This document shows, piece after piece, positions 1 to 10,970 of a DNA stretch of 64,000 nt. Both the position numbers and the translations under genes were made by a program. How positions within the stretch are numbered: the first letter of the stretch is position 1; every line of letters starts with the position of its first letter. The DNA is from Rotaria macrura. Its lineage: Eukaryota; Rotifera; Eurotatoria; Philodinida; Philodinidae. The stretch spans positions 1-64,000 of the forward strand of contig OENT01000506.1 in NCBI GenBank assembly GCA_900239685.1. The letters are read 5' to 3'. Under the pieces are notes generated by a model, which saw only the letters and a list, made by a program, of their open reading frames with translations, made no database searches and had not been told where the DNA came from.

Positions 1-18
1 GGGGGGGGGGGGGGGGGG
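1..18. repeat. poly-G run at window edge
   Basis: The window opens with 18 consecutive G. The next ~370 bases (19-392) are AT-rich and hold no readable exon; they are presumably the first intron of UFC1. Similar homopolymers occur at 21304-21314 (G) and 42906-42917 (C). An assembly or contig-edge artefact is possible here. Confidence 0.6.
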
Positions 19-392
19 CCTTAATCAGTAGTCAACTTTCTAAATGGTAGATTCCTGTTGAAAGCAAAATCTTTAGATTAATTAGTATTATCGATACTTC
101 ACTGCGATGTACATCACATAGGATAGAATTTTTTTAATTATTCGAACATATAACTCAATTAGTTTAAATTACTTTCTAATGAGCAAGTCAATAGTCTAGA
201 TTTGATTTTCCTGTACACACATTGAATAAAATGTCTTAAAAATAATTGAATATCTCTATTAAAACAAATATTTAATAATTTAACGTTGACAAAAGTTCGC
301 CTTGGTTCTCATTTCGACATTCTTAATAAATATACATCTTGTACGATATATCTATGCTTAGGAATGTTTTCTCATCTCGTAAAAACATTTAC

Positions 393-515
393 CTGTATTA
401 ATGCTTGAAGTTCTTCTTTAAGTCGTTGTCGCCATTGTTCACCATCACGTGGACTAGCTTTTGTTTTCAATAATGGAATATTAGATAGATTTTTTTTCGT
501 TACTTCGTCAACCAT
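393..515 (-). CDS. UFC1: UFM1-conjugating enzyme UFC1, first exon only
   Basis: This is the N-terminal 41 residues of the E2-like enzyme that accepts the ubiquitin-like modifier UFM1 from UBA5 and passes it to targets in the UFMylation pathway (cytosol and ER surface). The exon starts at ATG 515 and ends at a GT donor (391-392). The translation, with core [16 protein letters not shown] and then [10 protein letters not shown], lines up with the animal UFC1 N-terminus (IPVLKTNAGPRD.. W.QRLKEEYQSLI). The catalytic cysteine exons lie beyond the left edge; I found no second exon in 1-392. The ATG is immediately preceded by a T-rich AG (ttttttag), and VPS25 stops only 68 bp upstream on the same strand, so this looks like the downstream member of a polycistronic unit. 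Confidence 0.9.
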
Positions 516-583
516 CTAAAAAATATCAAACTTGAAATTTCTAATATATTTGTTTTTGTTTTTAATCGCAAGCATGTATTTTA

Positions 584-2318
584 TTATGAAAATTTAACGC
601 CATCTGCACCGTTTTCAGAAAATACAGTCACTTGACCACGTTTTTCAAGTTCAACGAGAATACGACGAAAAAGTTTTGGATCAATATCATGAAATTCTAC
701 AATAGAAATGTACTTGAAAGTCGTATTACACAAAACAAAAAATAGCATACCAGCTGAATGTGTATCATCACCATGTAATAATTCATAAAACGTACAAACT
801 GTTCTATTCATACCTCTTGCCGTTATCTTTAAATGAGTGAAAGAATACATCGATAGATGTCAAACAGTACAAACGAAATCGTTTACCCATTGATAAACAG
901 TATTAGCCCATTCTTCAGGTGATTTCCAGAAGACTAAACAACGTCGTTTATTCTTATCCTCCCATTCAATATTACCTACATAGGTAGAATTTCAATAGAA
1001 ATTAAATGTATCGTATTCGATTATTTTTCTTGTACCTCGAACACGTAATTCTTCAAGTAAAACTTGTATAAAATTATTGTCTAATTGACCTTGAATATAA
1101 ATCAAATAGATCTAATCAATTAAAAATATTCATAAAAATAGCAATACGTACGATTGATTTTTGTATTAAAAAATGGTGCAAATTTACTAGCATCATTTAC
1201 ATCAAATGTACAAACTTTTTTACAACGACAATAATCTAATACGAGTGAACACCAAGCATCCAATTGTTTACGGCGTGTATCAAGATTTGGTTGTAGACTA
1301 AAAATAGAATAAAACCATCGTTTCAAAAACTATGTTTGCGATGAGTTTTTTTTATTATAAATTTATATTATACTGTCTAATCGGTATGATAGATCATGGC
1401 ACGGAGGCAGCTACAGTGGCTTATTCGATCGGACTGATTCCGGCTAGTTGAAATCATGAAAGAAAAGATTCTTGCGCTAACTTGTAGCTATTTTCCACAG
1501 TTTCACTCATAGAAACCTGTGGCTATCGTTGGAATAAACGTTTCAATTAAGAAGAATGTTTACCTGGAGAACATCTGATTGAAGAATTATGAGATTGACA
1601 TTTTGAACTCAATCGACATTAAGAGCATGCATGATTACAAATAAGATTCGAAATGACAAGTTTTGAGAGTAAACCAAATAAAAAGAAAATATGAAGGTTA
1701 GTTTAGTGTCTATAAAAAGATCATTCCGTGAACCTGTCGCCCCCCAAGAAAAGTTCACAAGACGTAAGCAAAGGTCATGAGGTGTCTAGCGATTTTTCTC
1801 AGAATTCCAGTAAACATGTCAACTTTTAGCACCTAAACATAGCCTACCATAGAAGATCATCTTTGGAGAAACGATGTAAATTTTCGTTTTATCTAGACTT
1901 GCAAGCAAACATTAAATGTTTTTATGTGAATTCGTTTATTCTTTCGATACACGTACCATATAATTAATCTAGCTGCTTTAGTTCAATTCATCTTCTCAAA
2001 TAGCAACAATTCAATAGAAATTTCTACTGATGATAAACATCATTGTGCGCATAAAACGAGAGTTGTGCTCATTTAAACAAGACGGAACTTAACAATTTCG
2101 ATAGGATTGCTTTCAAAGTCTCAAAAAATATGAAACAAACTTATTCCAACAATACACTTCGTACTTAATTTGAAGGTAAATTCAATGGAAGAATAAAATG
2201 TCACGAATCGATTGTTTGCTCAAAACTTTTTCTTTCTCTTTAATGATGTGTCGACTTACGTAAAAAATGGTGGAAAATCATGGTACCATGTTATTTCAGA
2301 AAGTTTTGTTGATGCCAT
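584..2318 (-). CDS. VPS25: ESCRT-II subunit VPS25
   Basis: VPS25 is the two-winged-helix subunit of ESCRT-II that recruits ESCRT-III (VPS20/CHMP6) during sorting of ubiquitinated membrane proteins into multivesicular bodies. Six exons read in frame: 2260-2318, 1152-1297, 1036-1089, 871-975, 751-813, 584-696, giving 179 aa (human 176). Landmarks are FPPFFT then LQPNLDTRRKQLDAWCSLVL across the first splice, IEWEDKN..CLVFWKSPEEWA, FYELLHGDDT, and the C-terminal GADGVKF ending. The start is ATG 2318; a longer-looking reading at 1326 begins with TTG and is really the upstream flank of exon 2. Intron 1 (1298-2259, 962 bp) is much longer than the others and holds nothing recognisable. NIP7 lies 116 bp upstream and UFC1 68 bp downstream, all on one strand. 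Confidence 0.93.
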
Positions 2319-2434
2319 TTTGTTTTCTATTAAAACAAAATCTACAAGAGAAAAAAATCCCGAAAAACAATAACAATCCATGATTTTCATTTTCATTTTT
2401 GTTTTATAACAGAAAAAAAGAGAGAAACGACATT

Positions 2435-3219
2435 TTATGTTAACGCATCTTCATTACGAAGAAATTCACCAACATCAGCTTGATGAAAAACAACTAATGC
2501 CATCGGATCAGCTGCTCGACATTCAATCGTCGATTTCGCTGCTACACCGAAACCCTGTAAATAAAAAAACATACGTTAGTAATCTATTGACGAATTCATA
2601 AGTCGGTCGATCCTACCAATGGTACATCATTCATTGTATAAATGATGACACCATTGTATTTCGGTGTATTTTCTGTAATGCGTCCTAGTCCTGATTTAAC
2701 GACATTGTGTCCATAGAGAAATTGTTGTTCAGCATTTGGCTTGAGCCATACTTTAAACTAATCATGAAGAAAATAAAAATCTATAAACGTTTTCTCTTGT
2801 CAAGAATGAAATCGTTTACTTTAGCATATGGAGCAATAAAATCAAGTGCTGTTATGTGTAAACGAAATTTACGTGTTTTAGTAAATCGACCGAAACATGT
2901 ACCAAAACTAAGTAATTCTTTTCGTGGAAAATTACTCGCATACTTTATGATCGCTTCACTAAACAAACATAAATAATTCGTGATGAAATACTTTTTTTTC
3001 GTCAAAACTAACCTGCAATAATAAACACGTTCACGATGTAAACGAAATGTGTAAAGTCCATCAGGACGTTCTAACAACATACGTACATTATCGCCAATGC
3101 TAATATTGTTTTGAAAATGATTATATTCAATATTTTGTGTTTCTATAGAATAGATTCACTTACTATTTTGAAAGTTTCTCGAATAAAATTTTCGTTTCAT
3201 CGTCAGTTAATGGACGCAT
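2435..3219 (-). CDS. NIP7: 60S ribosome biogenesis factor NIP7
   Basis: NIP7 is a nucleolar protein with a C-terminal PUA domain needed for 27S pre-rRNA processing and 60S subunit assembly. The start is ATG 3219 ([19 protein letters not shown]), followed by exons reading [66 protein letters not shown] and the PUA-end segment [19 protein letters not shown]. These match animal NIP7 almost residue for residue, at about the usual length of 180 aa, and the stop is at 2435-2437. Introns are short. A pyrimidine-containing AG (attgtag) lies 14 bp upstream of the ATG. It is the first gene of the NIP7-VPS25-UFC1 row. Confidence 0.95.
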
Positions 3220-4154
3220 GTTCTATATTTTATCTACAATAGTATTAATAGAAAATTTCTTCACTATTTTCTAAGCAATGGATTCATAATAAAGAAGTTC
3301 ATTTGATAAAACAACATATAAGATGATTTCTCCACATGCTTCTCTTCTGAAATTAACATACGATTCGGTTCTATTTATGTTGTTTTCTAACTAGAGTATT
3401 CATTGAGCATGAATAATTGTATACATTTGAAAAATATAATTTCATCAATCTCTGTAGAGACATTTGATTCTGTCAAATGATTTAATTTTATGTAAAGTAT
3501 GTCGATGCCAGTTATAAAAAAAAATTGTCTTATATGAAAAAAATTTCGAGAAAAAAACTCAAGTGAATATGACAAGTGATGTATGCGAATTGTAGATAAA
3601 GTCTATTCGACGAAACAACTACATGTTCATTGAAAAATTAAAGATACATCGAAACTTACGGTACTTAATATAATTTCGAAAGAAACCAAAGAAAAGTAAT
3701 AATAATTGGTTTTTAAGTATGCCGTGTTCATTCAATGGATTCTATTTTAGACTATTGAAGTACAAGTTCGTCGTCGATAGATGTCACCCTTCGAAATATC
3801 AATAAATTCTATTAATCCATGTTTTAAATCAACAATCTATTTCAAATTTGAAAAGTTTATTTCTCAAAAAACTTTTCATAAACTGCCATCATAGCGAAGG
3901 TCCTGCTCACAGCCGATGGCCCCATGATGTATTGATGATTTATTACGTGACTGCAACTTGTCTTCTCGTTTGATATACACATATAGATACACATCGTATT
4001 AGTCTCAAGTAAGGATGCAGTCACTACTGCATCTCCTTTTTCTTTCATCACTTCTTTATGTGGTATGTAGAATTCGTAAAAATCTTTAACATACGTCTTA
4101 CTTCCTGTTTTGTTTTTCACTAACTAGACATATGCTGTCGTTCTCAAGACATCA
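3220..4154. other. intergenic region between NIP7 and APP
   Basis: Divergent promoter space of ~0.9 kb. A reading of 87 codons on the minus strand (3857-4120) starts with GTG and resembles nothing I know; I do not call it. A T-rich AG at 4130 (ttcactaactag) could be a splice acceptor for an unseen 5' exon of the APP gene, or a trans-splice site. Confidence 0.5.
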
Positions 4155-7100
4155 ATGACCAATAATTATCCTCAAATAGCTGTTTTAGGCTGCGATAGTC
4201 GTAAAGCTAACTTGTATTATGACATTGATAGACAAGTTTGGGTTGAACATTTAGTGAGTTCATGTGTAAATAATGAACAAAGTATTCTTGAATTTTGTCA
4301 ACAAGTAAACTACGAACTCATCTATTTTTGAAAATCAAAATATATACGTCTTTCTTTTCAGGCTTATCCATCACTTCATATTGGTAATATCGTTCGATTG
4401 GAAACGGCTTTGACCTTTGCAAATTGGTGTGAATTAATATCACCCATTGATAAAAACGGTGATAATATTCATCGATGTAAACAAGGCAGTGGTACCGAAG
4501 AAACCATTCAACCGTTTCGTTGCTTGAACAGAAATGGAAAGCGTGAAGAAATTAATTTACCATCAGATGACTGTTCGATTCACAGTATTATTGGTACAGG
4601 TGAGTGTTTACGTGCTGAAAAATGGCAACAACTAGCATCAATTGAATGTGCTAATAAAAGTATGAATTTAAATAATTCAATCATGACACTCGATTGGTGT
4701 GGTTTATCAACATTTCTTGGTATTGAATTTGTTTGTTGTTCAAATAATAAACAAGATGACAATGATTACGAGACAAGTCTCGACGAACAAGATAGTAATA
4801 ATATCATCGAAGAGAATCCTACTCAACAACCAGTACAAGCAACGCATCGTCGCATCATTGCTATGTCACTTACATCACGTGAGAAAAGAGTTAAATTACA
4901 AGAGAACTTTATCGAAAGATTTTTATTTGCTTTTTAGGAGAACCTAATTGGATGGAAGATTATCGTCGATGGAATACTGATCCTGCATATTTTGCCGGTT
5001 AGTTCGTATAGAAGCGATTCTTTGATGTTTTATTTTTTTTTTAATATTCTATTGCACTTTATCTTAAATCTAGATGATGAAGATGTCAATGATTATCAAC
5101 CAATATCAGTTCCAAAATCAGAAGAAAATAAAAGATTCTCTAAAGATAAAGAAGATTTCAAACAACGATATAAAGAACAAATTGATAAAGTATAGTTTTT
5201 TAGTTTTACTATTTGTTTGTTCAAATTTAATTCTATTTTAGTTGCAATCTCGTTGGGACATGAGCCAAAATGACATTCAACTATTAGCCAATCGTAATCT
5301 TACGGCTGCACAAAAACAATATGAATTTACAGAAATGAAATTTCGACAAGAATATGAAATTTTAAAACGATCCGCTAGTCGTGAACGAACACGTATGAAT
5401 GAATTACATGAAATACATTTGGATGTTACACTCAACGAACTTAAAACTGATGCCAATAAGAAATTAACTAATGCATGGAACGAGAAACCACTAAAGGTAT
5501 TAATAATGAAAACATAAACATGATTAACTAGTAATCATTACATCATCATGGCTACATGTTGATCAGTAGTTTTGCTTATCTATCTATCAGAAATGATACA
5601 AAGAAAAGGTCGATTGTATCTGTCCTATGGATATGTGAACATTTGACAAGCGAGTGAAAGAAGAGAACATATGTTTATAAAACATGGTTAGATTATTAAT
5701 GCTGATAGTGCGCGCTCCTACTTGAGAATAGAAAAGGTTATTTATTAAGTGCGCAAATGAGTATTTGTGACCGAACGGAAGAACAAGAGGGGGAAAAGTG
5801 TACGAACGTATTTGTTGAACTGAACATCCGTTATAAAGTAGACACTCGAGAAAGTGATACTTGTCCGGATTGCCTTGTCTACCTTTTCTATTCATCGAAG
5901 TAATAAAAGAAAGATATCGGTTTTTTTTCTACTGGTAGTTATTTTGTTTTTTGTTTAATAATATTTTTTATTAACTATAGACAGAAACTGTTGAAAAAGC
6001 ACTTTATAATTATCTTCAAATTTTATTACGCGATCGTATACATCTCGTCAATCGATATGAACGTTTACGTGCTGTTGATCCTGAACAAGCCGAACGTAAA
6101 CGTATATCTATTCATGAACGATTACGATTAATCGTTGATCGAATCAATGATGCATTAAATCAACTTCGATTATATCCAAATCTTCAATCAAAGATTCAAC
6201 GTCGAATAGGTAAGAAATCAAATGGGGAAGGGTTCCTATCAGAACATCACTTCGCTACACTCTATTCAGCTACTAATATCATAGAAGGAGATCAATTATT
6301 CTCAAGAACTATGTAAAAAGTTTCTATTACCTCAGGAAATATTATTCAGTTTAGTCTAATAGTGTTGATAAACCATTCGGAATATGATTTTTACTTTCGA
6401 TTTTGTTAGCTTGTCTGCTTTAATTTTCGGAAGTCACCTCACGAATGAATGATTGTACTCATGTAAATTTTCTTTTTAAGATACTCTGTTCTTTGAATAT
6501 GATGAAGTTAATCAAGCAGCTGACAAATTATTAATCGACTATGCAGCTACATCGTCTACAACAACAACAACGACAATTAAAAGTGCAACGACAAAGAAAA
6601 ATCGTCTTTTACCATTGGGTCGTGATGAAAATAAAATTTATCCATTTTCAACGTCAACGACGAATTCATATGATAATAATGATGAGTATGACTATGCTAC
6701 AAATGATGAATATGATGAAGAAGATGATGAAATCGATAAAAAATCATCTTCGATAACAGTGACGACAACATCTAATAGTGATATTATAAATTATGATCAA
6801 GTTGAAACTGGTGATAGTGATTGGGATATCAACAATGATGACACAGAAGCAGTATTTGATCTTAAAATTGATGATCAAAATCAACAAGCATTTATCAATG
6901 AAGTAAAACATCAGATTTCTTTTTGTTTTTGATTCATAAAATTTTCTTGTTACTTTTTTTTTCCTCTCTCGTCTAGAATGATATTCGTCCATCACCACCA
7001 CCCAAACGTATTCCATCAAATGTATTAATAACATGTTTTCCATACATATTTGGATGTTTATTTATTTTCTGCGTCATTATTGGCATAATTATCTTTCGTT

Positions 7101-7264
7101 TTATTAGACGACATCGTTCTTTAAGAAATCCATATGAGAAGAAGTACGCTTTTACGGAAGTCGATTGTTGTACACCAGAAGAAAAAGTTTTACACGCATT
7201 ACAAATGAATGGTTATGAAAATCCAACATACAAATTTTTCGAAAGTCAAGCACCAAAATGTTAA
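4155..7264 (+). CDS. APP: amyloid precursor protein (APP) family member
   Basis: Single-pass membrane protein of the APP/APPL family. Eight exons read in frame (4155-4304, 4362-4878, 4938-4997, 5074-5189, 5242-5496, 5981-6209, 6481-6902, 6977-7264) for 678 aa. In order: E1 growth-factor-like and copper-binding domains (PQIAVLGC..., [15 protein letters not shown], then [15 protein letters not shown]); an acidic linker; a helical E2 domain ([16 protein letters not shown] through [30 protein letters not shown]); a Thr- and Asp-rich stalk; a transmembrane helix ([20 protein letters not shown]); and a cytoplasmic tail ending [11 protein letters not shown], the conserved PTB-domain and endocytosis motif. 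No Kunitz domain and no vertebrate-like amyloid-beta sequence are seen. No signal peptide follows this ATG, so a 5' exon is probably missing; an acceptor-like AG lies just upstream. A polyadenylation signal is at 7550. Confidence 0.93.
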
Positions 7265-9471
7265 ATTTCTTTCTCTATGTTGTCATCGATGTTGTTTTCT
7301 TTCTCAGGGTTTATTTGTATACTCATTTACTCATATATATATATATGTATATGTAGAAATCTTTTTCTTTTTGGCTGTTGACACAGATACCTATACAATA
7401 TTTGCATCTCTCTTTCTTTTCTTTTTTGGTAGATTGCACGATTCTATGGTTTTGTTTGTTTTTCTTTTTGATCTCGTGTAATATACAGATGACACTTATC
7501 TCACCCTTTTTTGTGTGCCTGTAATTAATTGTCGTAGTTTTTCTTTCCTAATAAATTATTAAAATATAAACCAATATCTAGATTTCGATCAATTAATGAA
7601 GCTGCACATATGGGGTTGACACAGTGACTGTTGTTGCTCTTTATGAATTATCGATTATAGTCGTGTCCTTGGTTCGCGCTAGACGCACTTAACATGTGTA
7701 CACAAGATAACAGTTATGTTTATATTTGATGCTGGGTATACTTAGAACTGCAAATGGAATGATGGCTATAGATGTGTTACGAAGACAGATTATCATTATT
7801 CAGAGATGCTTTGGGTTCAGTTTTCTTTTTTTTCTTGTTGAATAGAATCATTCCGGAAGGAAAGCATAATTGCTTTCTCTTATTTTGTTTTCTGACTTAG
7901 CTACTAACGGAAATAAATGAAAAGACAACTTCTAATCCGTAATAGCATATTCGAACTTGAATGCTTGATTTGAGTTCTAGCCATATAACTCGTTTCTTTC
8001 AGACTAGCCTTGCTATTCATCTTTACTAAAATAAGATTATTTTCTTTGTGAAAATCGATGAATCGTTTTAGTTATGACTATTCTCGTATTGATTAAGTTT
8101 AATCAACCATCGTGTATAAAACCTAATATCATATATTTCGATCATGCATATCTCGATAGACATTTATTTCCTCATGATTCATTCAAGTAAGATGAATGAC
8201 AGACAGACAGAACAATTGTATTATTTTTTATCATCAATATCGATTTACTTCTAACACTATTCTTATGTTCACAGTCATTATTGATATTTAATTCTGTAAT
8301 ATTTTTTCTTTCTTTCTAATGAATAAAAGACAATCGATCATATTCATACATTTTATATAGAAGAAACAAGGCAAAGAACTTTGGTAATAGGAACTCTTTA
8401 ATATGATATCCGTCCTGCTAGGTTAATATGACATGTTAATAATGTCTCAAATGCACACTGTTCACGGCATGGAACTGTTAAAATTTATCACATTTGAATA
8501 ATGACTATGCTGTCAATATTCATTTCCGTCCTCTTCCAATTTCATATCTCTTTATTTGATCCACTTTCCTATTCTAATCTACTAAGAGTGTGTTATCGTA
8601 GATTTTCTCCTGCAAAAACGGCATTGTGTATTCGGGTACTACCATTGTATACATTCCTTTCTTTCTTCTTCTGTCTATAGCGTACGATCGTCTGATTAAC
8701 AATAAAAAAAAAAGAATGACAGGAATTGACTACGTTGACCAGTATTGAGCACAGGACAGCATCAAATAATTCATCTTGTTGTGTTATCTAATGCATCATG
8801 TGTTGAATGAGGTAATAAAGTAAAGAATACATAAGTTATTGACTAAAAGTTCATAGTTAACCTATATGCAAAGTGAATCAATGGAAGGTCTTCAATATCG
8901 ACAAAAGAATTCATGAAACAACGGCAATGAATTGTAATAATCACTATATTGAAAGGTGATTGTATCTTGATGTGACATTTCTCAGTGTTATGCGCTATTC
9001 TATCCAAGGCAAAAAATCGATTTTTTGTGATTTGATTTTCTCGAAAAATTTCACTCATCGTATTAGTTGGGTTCCAAATCGATATGTATAATGTCCTCTA
9101 AAAGTAATGACTGAACAATTGTTGAAATCATCTGATGGTATCCTATTGTTGAAAAATACACTATTTATGTGTCGATTTTTATTATTCGTCGACAAGAAAA
9201 AGTAGAAACAGAGCAAAATTTTGAAAATAAAATATAATTTGCTTCACATCACTTTTTCTATTACAGATATGAGCAGTTGCAAATTGTTGAAGAGTTACCG
9301 AGCTTTGTTTTTTATTTCCATGAGCTTGAACATTCACGTGATAAAAGTGATATTAGTATTTAAATTTTTGAGATGTTTTAAAATATGGGGATCGTCCACA
9401 GAGAGCTATTGAAAATTAAATTCGTCATATGAAATTGATTGAATTAACAGATAATGAATAGTGATAACATA
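7265..9471. other. gene-free AT-rich stretch
   Basis: After the APP 3' UTR (AATAAA at 7550) I see no coding exon, RNA gene or clear repeat on either strand. Short open readings at 7209-7481 and 8843-9058 are low-complexity and unrecognised. Confidence 0.5.
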
Positions 9472-9479
9472 CTCAAAAC

Positions 9480-10366
9480 CAGAGCTCCGCGGGACGACAA
9501 AAAATTTGTCCCGTCCCGTCCCGCATCCCGTACCACCTTATCCGGCCCGCCCCATCCCGCTTTATTCGCTTTTTAGGGTCCCGTCCCGTCCCGTGTCCCG
9601 CGCTACCTGTCCCGTCCCGTCCCGCATTTATTAAGATGTCGAGTACTGTTAGAAATATAAGAATAAGTGCTAAAACATTTTCGACATGAAGCAAAGCCTT
9701 CAATTCGTTTAGAATGACCATGATGATTAACGACCGCAGGAAAACCAAACGTATTCCAGCAACCAGACGTTCGTTTACCCGTATTTTCTAAAACCACATA
9801 TTCATTGGGCTTTGTTTTAAGCATAATTTGCAATTGAGAACATGTAAATTTATCTGAATTACGATTTGAAAACGATGGATTGATCAATAAGACATTGGAA
9901 TCACAGGAAGTAATATTTTGTCCACGTGAAATGGCAATTGGTGACAAAATTTCAGGAGAAGACATTATTTATTCATTCGTTAAAACAACAACTGCTAATG
10001 TCTAAAAAAACAAAGATATTATTTCTAAATAATAAAAAAAAGATCGGAATGCCGTAAACAATAATTACAATACAATCACTGTATCGATTCAAACAAGTGA
10101 TATATTATCATTGTGTGAAGACAAGCAATCGAATGACCTCTAACGTCGAATGCGTAACTCAATACACACATGTCGCAAAACTGCAATGAATGCACAATAC
10201 TTAATGCCAATTGTGCTTGTATGAACTTGGCGGGACAGAGAAGTTAATTGATCTGGTCCCGTCCCGAGAGGAATAAGTTCTGTCCCGCTCCGTCCCGCCA
10301 TCTTTTCATTTTTACTGTCCCGTCTCGTCCCGGGACGGGACTGGTCTCGCGTCCCGCGGAGCTCTG
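9480..10366. mobile_element. non-autonomous hAT transposon with BED-finger ORF
   Basis: An 887-bp element bounded by perfect 16-bp terminal inverted repeats (CAGAGCTCCGCGGGAC at 9480-9495; its reverse complement at 10351-10366) and by an exact 8-bp target duplication CTCAAAAC (9472-9479 and 10367-10374). CAG termini and 8-bp duplications are the hAT signature. Both subterminal zones are packed with GTCCC/GGGAC pentamers (roughly 9496-9630 and 10255-10350), sharply GC-rich against an AT-rich host. The middle holds a short minus-strand ORF with a BED finger and no room for the catalytic domain, so movement would need a transposase in trans. Intact inverted repeats and duplication suggest a recent insertion. 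Confidence 0.93.
9603..9965 (-). CDS. BED-type zinc finger ORF inside the hAT element
   Basis: Intronless ORF of 120 codons from ATG 9965. Residues ~57-113 fit a BED zinc finger: a W..FGFPAVV segment, then CRKC, and a C-terminal TRHLNKC supplying the His/Cys ligands. BED fingers are the DNA-binding domain at the N-terminus of hAT transposases. The RNase-H-like catalytic core and hAT dimerisation domain are absent, and the reading runs directly into the subterminal GTCCC repeats (ending CGTGRDR). It could be a truncated transposase, or a stand-alone binder of the element's subterminal repeats. Whether it is expressed is unknown. Confidence 0.6.
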   Translation of the reverse strand: MSSPEILSPIAISRGQNITSCDSNVLLINPSFSNRNSDKFTCSQLQIMLKTKPNEYVVLENTGKRTSGCWNTFGFPAVVNHHGHSKRIEGFASCRKCFSTYSYISNSTRHLNKCGTGRDR

Positions 10367-10970
10367 CTCAAAACTACGATATGAAAATATCGATGATTGA
10401 AAATTGCCATAAAAACTAGCAACTCGAATCAATATCTATAATTTTATAGTGTAGTACCTTGTGTTGTTGAAAAAAATACGCTTGGCAGTTAATAAGTTTA
10501 AGTGACATTTCAACAGAGTTACTATGACGAATACTTGCTAGAATTTAATTGAATATCGGCCGAATCTAAAAGAAGAGATGGATCGCATCTCTTAACAATA
10601 ACACCCTAATCGTCAAAACAAACTTAATTGGAAGTAGTGGAATTTTATCGTCGAGATATCCTTTTAATTTCAATTCATGTTAGTTGAGTTTTAGATTATT
10701 TACATTCTTCTGTTTCTCACATTCAATTGCCATATATTTTTGATAGGAAAAAATTAAAAAAAAATGACATAGCATGTTATTAGGATTTAACAAGACTTTT
10801 TTTAAAAAATCCGTTTTCAAAACATACGATTTTTAAAAGATACAGTTGAAAAATGGTTGCGTATCGAAATTAAAATTCCTTAGTTTATTTACTATTGGTT
10901 TTAATCAATCTTGATTTAAAAATCATTATAGTCACAACCATTTTAATTGATAGATAGCGTTGCATCGTTT

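Noticed and set aside
1120..1326. 68-codon reading taken as the start of VPS25
   Set aside because: It opens with TTG and its first residues lie upstream of a clear AG acceptor at 1298; a better first exon with ATG and a GTAAGT donor exists at 2260-2318 and joins in phase.
3857..4120. 87-codon minus-strand frame
   Set aside because: It starts with GTG, not ATG, matches no known family and lies in the APP upstream region; no splice context supports it.
5587..5895. 102-codon minus-strand frame
   Set aside because: It lies wholly within the 484-bp APP intron 5497-5980 and resembles no protein.
6744..7043. 99-codon frame antisense to APP
   Set aside because: Shadow of the APP stalk and transmembrane exons.
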